From Clostridia bacterium (GTDB lineage: Bacteria; Bacillota; Clostridia; Oscillospirales; Acutalibacteraceae): DNA of 64,000 nucleotides. The stretch lies in NCBI GenBank assembly GCA_017516745.1, contig JAFXBF010000005.1, positions 30,358-94,357 of the forward strand, written 5' to 3'. The translations under genes and the position numbers were made by a program. Below are positions 28,059-35,414 of the stretch, one piece after another. The notes beneath the pieces were generated by a model. That model saw only the letters and a list, made by a program, of their open reading frames with translations, was not told the origin of the DNA and searched no databases. Numbering within the stretch: position 1 is the stretch's first letter; each line of letters starts with the position of its first letter.

Positions 28059-29303
28059 ATGAATCCTGAAAACAGAGTTGAATTTACAAAAGATATGCAG
28101 GATTACACAATCCTCGCACCGAATATGGCGGATATTCATTTTTCGATACTGATGAATGTCCTTCGTGAATACGGCTACAAGGTTGAGCTTCTTAAAAACG
28201 ACGGCAGAGCGGTCGTTGACGAAGGCCTCAAATATGTCCATAACGATACCTGCTATCCCGCCTTGCTCGTAATCGGCCAGCTTATTGATGCACTCAACAG
28301 CGGCAAGTATGACGTAAATAAAACAGCACTTCTGATTACTCAGTCGGGCGGCGGCTGCAGAGCCTCAAATTATATCCATCTGCTTCGTAAAGCCCTGCGT
28401 AAAGCGGGCTACGGTCAGGTGCCCGTTATTTCTCTCAACCTTTCAGGGCTGGAGAAAAACAGCGGCTTTAAATTAAAGCCCTCAATGGCGCTCAAGGCTC
28501 TTTCAGCCCTCATTTACGGCGACCTTATAATGCTGCTCAAAAATCAGGTTGAGCCGTACGAGGTCAACAAGGGCGAAACACAAAAAACGGTTGAAAAATG
28601 GATAGCCGATATCAGCGAAATGTTTACCCGGAAAAAGGGCTACAGTATGCGTGAAATGAAGCGTATTCTGCCCGAAATCACAAAGAGCTTTGCCGATATA
28701 AAGGTCAACAAAGTGCCGAAGGTCAAGGTCGGTGTCGTAGGTGAGATTTACGTTAAATATTCGCCGCTTGCCAACAACAATCTTGAGGATTTCATTAAAT
28801 CGCAGAATTGCGAGGTTATGGTGCCCGGTTTGCTCGGCTTCTTCCTCTTTAAAACAGATAACCGCCTTGAGGATATCAAGCTTTACGGCGGCAAAAAGCT
28901 CAAGAGAATTGCAATGACCGTTGCAATATGGTATCTTACCAAAATCGAAACAATGCTTAACACCGCCGCAGGTGCTTACGGCGATTTCTGCGTGCCTGCA
29001 CCCTATGCCCACATAAAAGAAAAATGCACCGCAATAATCGGTGCAGGCTGTAAAATGGGTGAGGGCTGGCTGCTTACGGCCGAAATGATGGAGCTTGTTG
29101 AAAGCGGCTACGGCAATATAGTCTGTGCACAGCCCTTCGGCTGTCTGCCCAACCACATTGTCGGCAAGGGTATGATAAGAAAGCTCAAGGAGCTTTATCC
29201 CCAGTCCAACATCGTGCCTATTGACTATGACCCCGGTGCAACCAAGGTTAACCAGGAAAACAGAATAAAGCTAATGCTGGCTATTGCCCAGGAAGCGTTA
29301 TAA
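28059..29303 (+). CDS. 2-hydroxyacyl-CoA dehydratase-like (HgdB/DUF2229-type) protein
   Basis: The 414-residue product has the dehydratase-subunit-like pattern, with NDTCYPALLVIGQLI near residue 63, SQSGGGCRASNYI, and CAQPFGCLPNHIVGKG close to the end. These cysteines are candidates for cluster binding. It lies 14 bases after the activase-like gene, with AAGGAGG upstream, and corresponds to the C-terminal part of the fused large family members. The two proteins probably act as one complex. The reaction is not known to me. Confidence 0.8.
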   Translation: MNPENRVEFTKDMQDYTILAPNMADIHFSILMNVLREYGYKVELLKNDGRAVVDEGLKYVHNDTCYPALLVIGQLIDALNSGKYDVNKTALLITQSGGGCRASNYIHLLRKALRKAGYGQVPVISLNLSGLEKNSGFKLKPSMALKALSALIYGDLIMLLKNQVEPYEVNKGETQKTVEKWIADISEMFTRKKGYSMREMKRILPEITKSFADIKVNKVPKVKVGVVGEIYVKYSPLANNNLEDFIKSQNCEVMVPGLLGFFLFKTDNRLEDIKLYGGKKLKRIAMTVAIWYLTKIETMLNTAAGAYGDFCVPAPYAHIKEKCTAIIGAGCKMGEGWLLTAEMMELVESGYGNIVCAQPFGCLPNHIVGKGMIRKLKELYPQSNIVPIDYDPGATKVNQENRIKLMLAIAQEAL

Positions 29304-29311
29304 TCAGTAAA

Positions 29312-29352
29312 AAAGTGCTGTATCAAAAACATCTGCTTTGATACAGCACTTT
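29312..29352. terminator. Bidirectional intrinsic terminator
   Basis: A 16-bp perfect stem (AAAGTGCTGTATCAAA at 29312-29327 with its complement at 29337-29352) lies between two convergent genes. A- and T-rich flanks on both sides would let it serve both strands. Confidence 0.9.
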
Positions 29353-29359
29353 AATATTT

Positions 29360-30343
29360 TTACAGTGTAACCGTTACGTTGTTTTTGTCGGAAATATAGG
29401 CGTTTTCAAGCAATTCTGTTAAGGCAATTGCAAGGTCAAGTCCAAGACCCTCGGGTGTGCCCGTGCCTTCAATACAGGCATCAATAAACTTGTTGAGCGG
29501 CTCTGCATCACCGTTTTCGGTCTTGGCTGCTATCGGCTCGTTGCTTATTTCGGCTGTTTCTCTTGTCTTGACGTAAACCTTACCGTTTTCCTCAAACAAA
29601 GAGCCGTCCGTGCCGTAAATTTCAAATTTGTGCGGTGAATAGTAGGAGTCAAAGCCCGTTTCGGAAATGCCGATTATACCGTTTTCAAATTCAATTATTG
29701 AAACTGCGTTTTCATCAACCTTTGAGCCTAAGGGAGCGTTGAAAAGCGAGCTGATTCTCTTCGGCTTTCCGCAAAGAGCGGCAAGCTGATACATCGGGTG
29801 ACAGCCAAGGTCCATCATAGCGCCGCCGCCTGCAGCCTCTTCATCAAACCAGTATTCGGGAAGCCAGCCGTTGCTGACACCGCTGTGTGCGTTGCGGATT
29901 CGCACGGTTGTGACCTTGCCGAGTTTGCCCGACTCGATATATTCCTTTGCCAGCTTCATAACGCTGTTGAAAAGCTGAGGATAGGAGATTGTGAAGGTAA
30001 CACCTGCTTCGGTGATTGCGGCGGCAATTTTTTTGCAGCCCTCAACTGTCGTTGCAAGTGCCTTTTCGGTGAAAATGTGCTTGCCTGTCTTTGCGGCCTT
30101 GATAAGCACTTCCTCGTGCATTGTTGTGGGTGTGTCGCAGATAACAGCGTCAACGTCCTCACGGGCAAGAAGCGTGTCAAGGTCGGCTTCAAAATCTGCG
30201 CCGAGCCTGCCTGCCCATTCTGCACCTCTGACGCTATCTTCATCCCATACAGCGGTAATCTGTGCCTTGCCTGTTGCAAGAACGTTTCTTGCATAACCTT
30301 CTGCGTGAACGTGCCATTTTGAAAGCATTGCCACTCTGAGCAT
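29360..30343 (-). CDS. Gfo/Idh/MocA family NAD(P)-dependent oxidoreductase
   Basis: A sugar- or inositol-type dehydrogenase. The N-terminal Rossmann part begins MLRVAMLSKWHVHAEGYARN with the glycine-poor nucleotide loop of this subgroup, continues with DAVICDTPTTMHEEVLIKAAKTGKHIFTEK (the EKP-like motif is EKA here), and has a C-terminal substrate domain with GGGAMMDLGCHPMYQL. Length is 327 residues. AAGGAG precedes the ATG. It lies downstream of an IolC-like kinase and an aldolase, separated from them by a MITE-like insert. That context suggests an inositol-like or sugar-acid pathway, but the substrate is not proven. Confidence 0.85.
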   Translation of the reverse strand: MLRVAMLSKWHVHAEGYARNVLATGKAQITAVWDEDSVRGAEWAGRLGADFEADLDTLLAREDVDAVICDTPTTMHEEVLIKAAKTGKHIFTEKALATTVEGCKKIAAAITEAGVTFTISYPQLFNSVMKLAKEYIESGKLGKVTTVRIRNAHSGVSNGWLPEYWFDEEAAGGGAMMDLGCHPMYQLAALCGKPKRISSLFNAPLGSKVDENAVSIIEFENGIIGISETGFDSYYSPHKFEIYGTDGSLFEENGKVYVKTRETAEISNEPIAAKTENGDAEPLNKFIDACIEGTGTPEGLGLDLAIALTELLENAYISDKNNVTVTL

Positions 30344-30377
30344 AATATTATCTCCTTATATTTTTATATTTCGGTTA

Positions 30378-30649
30378 GAGTGACGATTATAATCCGAACC
30401 CGTTTTTTGCGGGGCGGATTTCCGCCATCTCGTCGTTAAAATACTCGTAAATCCGTCAGGATTTACTGCGTTTTGTGCCTTGATATGCCAAAAATCCGTT
30501 TCGCAAAAAATCTGCGACCCAAAAGTGCGAATTTTTGATGGATTTTTGGATGTTGAGGATGCCGACAGGCTGTCGCCTTTCAAATCCGAAACGCCGAAAA
30601 GCCGCAAAAAGTCACGCTTTTGGGCGGGCTCTGATTATACTCGGCACTC
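30378..30649. mobile_element. 272-bp MITE-like element with 25-bp imperfect inverted ends and TA duplication
   Basis: The left end at 30378-30402 (GAGTGACGATTATAATCCGA...) and the reverse complement of the right end at 30625-30649 (GAGTGCCGAGTATAATCAGA...) agree at 21 of 25 positions. TA flanks both ends (30376-30377 and 30650-30651), the target of IS630/mariner-type transposases. The interior has no convincing gene but does hold small hairpins (GGCGGATTTCCGCC; GTAAATCC...GGATTTAC). The right end supplies the last codons and stop of the iolC-like gene. Confidence 0.72.
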
Positions 30650-31657
30650 TACAATTTCGCCGCAGCCGTTTGCTTTTTGTTCAGCAATGAATTTTTCTAT
30701 TTGTTCAACCTTCGGCATTGCTTCCGAGCAGCTGTGTGCGGAAACTAGCATTGATGCAGAGGCTGTTGCAAATTCAAGCGCATCTTTAAGCGATTTGCCG
30801 TTAAGAAGGGAATAGAGGAAGGCGGAAGCATAGCCGTCACCGCCGCCGAAGCCCTTGAGCATCTTAACGGGGAAGATGTTTACCTTGTAGTTTGTGCCGT
30901 CGCAGGCGTAAGCGTAAGAGCCTTCCTTACCGTGCTTGATGATAATGAGCTTTGCGCCGTAGCTGTGCCACAGCTTTGCTGATGCGATGTCGTCGTTACC
31001 GCCACCCATAATTGCTTCCGTAAGGTCAAATTCCTCACGGGAGCCGAGAATGATGTCGGCATTCTGTGCAACAAGGTTATAGTAAATGGAAATCTCGTCC
31101 TTGTTCTTCCAGGTGTAGCTTCGGTAGTCGATATCAAATACAACAATCGTGCCGTTCTTTTTGGCTAAAAACATAGCCTTGAGTGCAGCCTCTCTGCTGG
31201 GTGAAGCACAAAGCGATGTGCCCGAAATAACAAGCATCTTTGCCTGCTTTATGTATTCTTCGTCAATGTCCTCAACGTCGAGCATAAGGTCTGCAACGCC
31301 GTAACGGTACATCAGAATGCTCGATTCGGTCGGGCTCTTGATTTCCGTGAAGGTAAGGCCGAGGTTTTCGCCGTTTGTGCAGCGGACAATGTGCGAAACG
31401 TCAATGCCGTCATTCTTGAAATAGTTTGTTACGTAGTCGCCGAACTGGTCGTCGGAAACTCTTGCGAAAAAGCCGCACTTTGCTCCGAGCCTTGCAAGAC
31501 CGACAGCGATATTTGCAGGTGATCCGCCGACATACTTGTTGAAATTGCTGCTTTCGGAAAGCGGCTTGTTCATATCCGTGGGGTTGAAGTCAATTGCAAC
31601 TCTGCCAAGCGGAATTACGTCAAAGGGTCTTGTGCTGTCAAAATTAAAGTAGCTCAT
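30635..31657 (-). CDS. iolC: PfkB family kinase, 5-dehydro-2-deoxygluconokinase-like
   Basis: It phosphorylates 5-dehydro-2-deoxygluconate in myo-inositol catabolism, if the family call is right. PLGRVAIDFNP at the start and GGSPANIAVGLARLGAK (PfkB signature 1) are strongly IolC-like. The C-terminal signature reads KMLKGFGGGDGYASAF; the catalytic Asp is kept but the usual alanine is glycine. Length is 340 residues. The last codons (ECRV and the stop) lie inside the right end of the MITE-like insert, so the original C-terminus may have been replaced. It follows the aldolase gene, with 13 bases between. Confidence 0.82.
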   Translation of the reverse strand: MSYFNFDSTRPFDVIPLGRVAIDFNPTDMNKPLSESSNFNKYVGGSPANIAVGLARLGAKCGFFARVSDDQFGDYVTNYFKNDGIDVSHIVRCTNGENLGLTFTEIKSPTESSILMYRYGVADLMLDVEDIDEEYIKQAKMLVISGTSLCASPSREAALKAMFLAKKNGTIVVFDIDYRSYTWKNKDEISIYYNLVAQNADIILGSREEFDLTEAIMGGGNDDIASAKLWHSYGAKLIIIKHGKEGSYAYACDGTNYKVNIFPVKMLKGFGGGDGYASAFLYSLLNGKSLKDALEFATASASMLVSAHSCSEAMPKVEQIEKFIAEQKANGCGEIVECRV

Positions 31658-31670
31658 TTATTTTTCTCCT

Positions 31671-32522
31671 TTATATGAGTTGTGCTTTGCCTGCACAGTC
31701 AAAAATTTCAATATGCTTCAGGGCATTTACGTATGCGCCCTCAACCTCAGCCGCCTGCAAATCGTAATATCCCTTGATTTTACCTTCTGCATAGGCTTTT
31801 TTTACGCTCTGCTGAACGCTGTCAAAGGTTGCGGTTGCAATGTTGATTTTCTTTATTCCGTTTTCACGACACTTTTTGAATTCCTCGGGCAGTATTCCCG
31901 TGCCTCCGTGCAGAACAAGCGGAACATCAACCTTTGTCCTGATTTCTTCAAGAATGTCAAATCTCAAATGCGGTGTTTGTTTGTAGTTTCCGTGGGCGTT
32001 GCCTATTGCAATTGCAAGTGCATCAACTTGTGTTTCCTCAACGAATTCAACAGCCTGGGCAGGGGAGGTGCAGTTGATTGCAATTTCCTCGCTGCCGTCC
32101 TCGCTTCCGCCCACACAGCCGATTTCCGCCTCAACAGCCGCACCGTATCTTAAAGCAAGTGCAACGGTTTCTTTTGTCTTTTCTATGTTTTCTTCAAGCG
32201 GCAGGTGAGACCCGTCAAACATAACGCTTGTAAAGCCGATTTCAAGTGCCTGCTTTATTTTTTCAAAGGTGAGTCCGTGGTCAAAATGCACCGCAACGGG
32301 GACACTTGCGTTTTTTGCGGCGGCAACCATAAGCGGGCCGATAATTTCAAGCGGCGACTGTTTTAATCTTACCTCGGCAATCTGTAAAATAACGGGGCTT
32401 TGCGTTTCCTCGGCGGCTTTGAGTACGCCGAGCACCATTTCCATATTCGCTACGCTGAAACTGCCGACAGCCCAGCGGCCTTCCCTTGCTTTTTCAAGCA
32501 GGGCTTTTATATTGTAAAGCAT
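31671..32522 (-). CDS. Class II fructose-bisphosphate/IolJ-type aldolase
   Basis: A zinc-dependent aldolase of the FbaA/KbaY/IolJ group. It carries VHFDHGLTFEKIKQAL (first zinc histidine and catalytic Asp), EAEIGCVGGSED, GNAHGNYK and VLHGGTGILPEEFKKC with the other metal histidines and the phosphate-binding glycine loop. Length is 283 residues. It is first in a minus-strand set with the IolC-like kinase and a Gfo/Idh/MocA dehydrogenase, so 6-phospho-5-dehydro-2-deoxygluconate is a plausible substrate. Fructose- or tagatose-bisphosphate cannot be excluded. Confidence 0.85.
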   Translation of the reverse strand: MLYNIKALLEKAREGRWAVGSFSVANMEMVLGVLKAAEETQSPVILQIAEVRLKQSPLEIIGPLMVAAAKNASVPVAVHFDHGLTFEKIKQALEIGFTSVMFDGSHLPLEENIEKTKETVALALRYGAAVEAEIGCVGGSEDGSEEIAINCTSPAQAVEFVEETQVDALAIAIGNAHGNYKQTPHLRFDILEEIRTKVDVPLVLHGGTGILPEEFKKCRENGIKKINIATATFDSVQQSVKKAYAEGKIKGYYDLQAAEVEGAYVNALKHIEIFDCAGKAQLI

Positions 32523-32555
32523 AAAATTTGTACTTCCCTAAATTTTATTACTTTA

Positions 32556-32584
32556 TTTTTAACATATTTTACATTAATAGTCAA
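32556..32584 (-). promoter_or_regulatory. Possible promoter for the aldolase operon
   Basis: On the minus strand TTGACT (32584-32579) is followed after 17 bases by TAAAAA. The -10 box is weak. It lies next to the divergent mscL promoter. Confidence 0.4.
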
Positions 32585-32591
32585 TTCAAAC

Positions 32592-32620
32592 TTGAAATGT
32601 ATTTTTCAGTGTGTTATAAT
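32592..32620 (+). promoter_or_regulatory. Promoter for mscL
   Basis: TTGAAA at 32592-32597 and a consensus TATAAT at 32615-32620 are separated by 17 bases, about 33 bases before the ATG. Confidence 0.75.
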
Positions 32621-32653
32621 AGCAAAAAATTAATTAAATTAGGATGTGTCATT

Positions 32654-33121
32654 ATGAAAAAAACAAACGGTTTTATGGCTGAATTCAAAACATTTATTAT
32701 GAGAGGCAACGTTGTTGACCTTGCAGTCGGTGTTATCATCGGTGCCGCTTTCCAGGCTATCATCAAGAGCCTTGTTGATGACGTTGTTATGCCCGTTATC
32801 GGCCTTATCACAGGCGGTCTTGATTTTTCAAACCTCTTCGTTGCTCTCGACGGTAACGAGTACGAAACTCTTGCCGCTGCACAGGAAGCAGGTGCAGCAA
32901 CTCTCAACTACGGCAACTTCATCGGCGCAGTTTTCAACTTCCTCATTATGGCTTTCGTTATCTTCTGCCTTGTAAAGGCTATCAACACCCTTCGTGCAAA
33001 GACTGAAAAGAAGGTTGAAGAAGCACCTGCAGCTCCCACAACAAAGAAGTGCCCCTACTGCAAGAGTGAAATTGATATCGAAGCTACAAAGTGCCCCAAC
33101 TGCACATCCGATGTTGAATAA
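32654..33121 (+). CDS. mscL: Large-conductance mechanosensitive channel with C-terminal zinc ribbon
   Basis: MscL opens under membrane tension to release solutes. [23 protein letters not shown] is the typical first membrane segment, and a second runs through [18 protein letters not shown]. Instead of the usual helical end, the last 27 residues form a zinc-ribbon-like module with CPYC and CPNC. I chose the ATG at 32654, eight bases after AGGAT, because residues from a longer upstream frame do not belong to the family. Length is 155 residues. The ribbon may modulate gating or oligomerisation. Confidence 0.92.
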   Translation: MKKTNGFMAEFKTFIMRGNVVDLAVGVIIGAAFQAIIKSLVDDVVMPVIGLITGGLDFSNLFVALDGNEYETLAAAQEAGAATLNYGNFIGAVFNFLIMAFVIFCLVKAINTLRAKTEKKVEEAPAAPTTKKCPYCKSEIDIEATKCPNCTSDVE

Positions 33122-33135
33122 TTCGGTGATATAAA

Positions 33136-33942
33136 ATGAAAATCGGTTTTATCGGTGCCGGTAATCTCGCAACCGCTCTGGTTGCCGGTGCCTCCAAAAC
33201 AAACTTCTTTAAAGATAATGAGTTTTACGCCTACGATGTTTTTGCACCGAGCCTTGAAAACATCGCTTCCTTCGGTGTAAACAAATGCGTAAGCGTTGAA
33301 GAGCTTATAAATAATTGTGAAACGGTAATTCTTGCCGTCAAGCCCAAGGATTTTCCTGCGCTTCTTAAAGAAAATGCAGAAGTGTTTAAGCAGAAAAATC
33401 CCTTCATTGTGTCCGTTGCGGCAGGTACGGATTTATCCTTTATCCGTTCACTCCTTGGCTTTGATGCAAGGCTTGCCAGAATTATGCCCAATATCAACGC
33501 TTCCGTCGGCGGCTCTGCCACTGCGGTATGCTGTCTTGAAAACGTAACCCCCGAAGAGAAAGAGAGCCTCATTTCTTTCTGCGGAAGCTTCGGCTCAGCC
33601 TTTGAAATAGGGGAGGAGCTTTTCCCCGTTTTTGGTGTTATCGGTGGCTGTTCACCTGCGTTTAACTATATGTACATCGACCAGCTTGCACGTGCCGCAG
33701 TAAAGCTCGGTATGAACAAGAAAACGGCTTTGCAGGTTGCTGCACAGGCGGTAAAAGGCAGCGCAGAAAAAATACTTTCCACCGACGAGCATCCTTACGA
33801 TTTGATTGATAAGGTTTGTTCACCCGGCGGTACTACTATCGAAGGCGTTGCCTCTTTGCAGGCAAACGGCTTTGAAAATGCTGTTAATGCGGCGGTAGAA
33901 GCTGCATATAATAAAGACTGTAAAATGAGAGAGAAAAAATAA
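33136..33942 (+). CDS. proC: Pyrroline-5-carboxylate reductase
   Basis: It performs the last step of proline synthesis, reducing pyrroline-5-carboxylate with NAD(P)H. The Rossmann loop IGFIGAGNLATALVAG is at the N-terminus. VILAVKPKDFPALL and ARIMPNINASVGGSAT follow, and the C-terminal signature reads VCSPGGTTIEGVASLQ. Length is 268 residues. It follows mscL after 14 bases and may share its transcript. Confidence 0.95.
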   Translation: MKIGFIGAGNLATALVAGASKTNFFKDNEFYAYDVFAPSLENIASFGVNKCVSVEELINNCETVILAVKPKDFPALLKENAEVFKQKNPFIVSVAAGTDLSFIRSLLGFDARLARIMPNINASVGGSATAVCCLENVTPEEKESLISFCGSFGSAFEIGEELFPVFGVIGGCSPAFNYMYIDQLARAAVKLGMNKKTALQVAAQAVKGSAEKILSTDEHPYDLIDKVCSPGGTTIEGVASLQANGFENAVNAAVEAAYNKDCKMREKK

Positions 33943-33963
33943 CTGAAAGGTAGCATATTTCCA

Positions 33964-35355
33964 ATGAACATTATTACTATCCGTGAACTGTTTGAGCACT
34001 CAGAGCAGTATTATGACAAAGAGCTTGAAGTCTGCGGCTGGGTGCGCAGTGTCCGTGCCTCCAAGGCTTTCGGCTTCATTGTTGTAAGCGACGGTACTTT
34101 TTTTGAGCCGTTGCAGGTTGTTTTCCACGATAATATGGAAAACTTTGAGCAGGTTTCCAAGCTCAATGTAGGTTCCGCTATCATAGTCAAGGGTACACTC
34201 GTTGCAACTCCCGAAGCAAAGCAGCCCTTTGAAATCCAGGCAACTCAGGTCTTTGTTGAGGGTGCATCCACTCCTGACTATCCGCTTCAGAAAAAGCGTC
34301 ACAGCCTCGAGTTCCTTCGCACAATGACTCACCTTCGTGCAAGAACAAACACCTTCCAGGCGGTATTCCGTGTCCGCTCTCTCATTGCTTTTGCAATTCA
34401 CAGCTTCTTTATGGAGCGCAATTTCGTCTATGTTCACACTCCCATCATCACAGGCTCAGACTGTGAGGGTGCAGGCGAAATGTTCAGAGTTTCCACTCTT
34501 GACCCTGATAACCTTCCTCTTACCGAGGACGGCAAGGTTGACTACTCACAGGATTTCTTCGGCAAGCCCACTAACCTTACCGTAAGCGGTCAGCTCAACG
34601 GTGAAACTTATGCAATGGCTTTCCGTAACATCTATACCTTCGGTCCAACATTCCGTGCCGAAAATTCCAACACAACACGCCATGCGGCAGAATTTTGGAT
34701 GATTGAGCCTGAAATCGCCTTTGCAGACCTGAGTGATGATATGCAGTTGGCCGAAGATATGCTCAAGTATGTCATCAATTATGTCCTTGAAAAAGCACCC
34801 GAGGAAATGAAATTCTTCGACAGCTTTATCGACAAGGGTCTTCTTGAAAGACTTCACAATGTTGTCAACTCCGATTTCGGCAGAGTTACCTATACAGAGG
34901 CTATCGAAATCCTTTCCAAGAATAACGCAAACTTCGACTATCCTGTTGAATGGGGCTGCGATTTGCAGACAGAGCATGAGCGCTACCTCACAGAGGAAGT
35001 GTTCAAGCGTCCCGTATTCGTAACCGATTATCCGAAGGAAATCAAGGCCTTCTATATGAAGCTCAACCCCGACGGAAAGACAGTTGCCGCTATGGACTGC
35101 CTTGTTCCCGGTATCGGTGAAATCATCGGCGGCAGCCAGAGAGAGGACGATTACGATAAGCTCGTAACCCGTATGAACGAGCTCGGCCTCAACCCCGAGG
35201 ATTACGATTTTTACCTCGACCTTCGCAAGTACGGCACAGCCCGTCACGCAGGCTTCGGCCTCGGCTTCGAGCGTTGCGTAATGTACCTTACGGGTATGTC
35301 CAACATCCGTGACGTTCTTCCCTTCCCCAGAACAGTAAACAACTGCGATATCTAA
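33964..35355 (+). CDS. asnS: Asparaginyl-tRNA synthetase
   Basis: A class II synthetase that charges tRNA-Asn. The N-terminal OB domain ([23 protein letters not shown]) precedes the catalytic domain with motif 2 [21 protein letters not shown] and motif 3 [15 protein letters not shown]. AsnS is favoured over AspS by the [13 protein letters not shown] segment and by the overall length of 463 residues. The gene ends before an intrinsic terminator. Confidence 0.96.
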   Translation: MNIITIRELFEHSEQYYDKELEVCGWVRSVRASKAFGFIVVSDGTFFEPLQVVFHDNMENFEQVSKLNVGSAIIVKGTLVATPEAKQPFEIQATQVFVEGASTPDYPLQKKRHSLEFLRTMTHLRARTNTFQAVFRVRSLIAFAIHSFFMERNFVYVHTPIITGSDCEGAGEMFRVSTLDPDNLPLTEDGKVDYSQDFFGKPTNLTVSGQLNGETYAMAFRNIYTFGPTFRAENSNTTRHAAEFWMIEPEIAFADLSDDMQLAEDMLKYVINYVLEKAPEEMKFFDSFIDKGLLERLHNVVNSDFGRVTYTEAIEILSKNNANFDYPVEWGCDLQTEHERYLTEEVFKRPVFVTDYPKEIKAFYMKLNPDGKTVAAMDCLVPGIGEIIGGSQREDDYDKLVTRMNELGLNPEDYDFYLDLRKYGTARHAGFGLGFERCVMYLTGMSNIRDVLPFPRTVNNCDI

Positions 35356-35365
35356 ATTTAAAATC

Positions 35366-35392
35366 AACGCCTGCTGTTATCGGCAGGCGTTT
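35366..35392 (+). terminator. Intrinsic terminator after asnS
   Basis: AACGCCTGC at 35366-35374 pairs with GCAGGCGTT at 35383-35391. The T tail is only three long, so termination may be partial. Confidence 0.65.
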
Positions 35393-35414
35393 GTGATATA
35401 AGGAGTTATGTTCT

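Noticed and set aside
30480-30815. A plus-strand open frame across the MITE-like element and iolC
   Set aside because: It is antisense to iolC for half its length and has no ribosome site or recognisable product.
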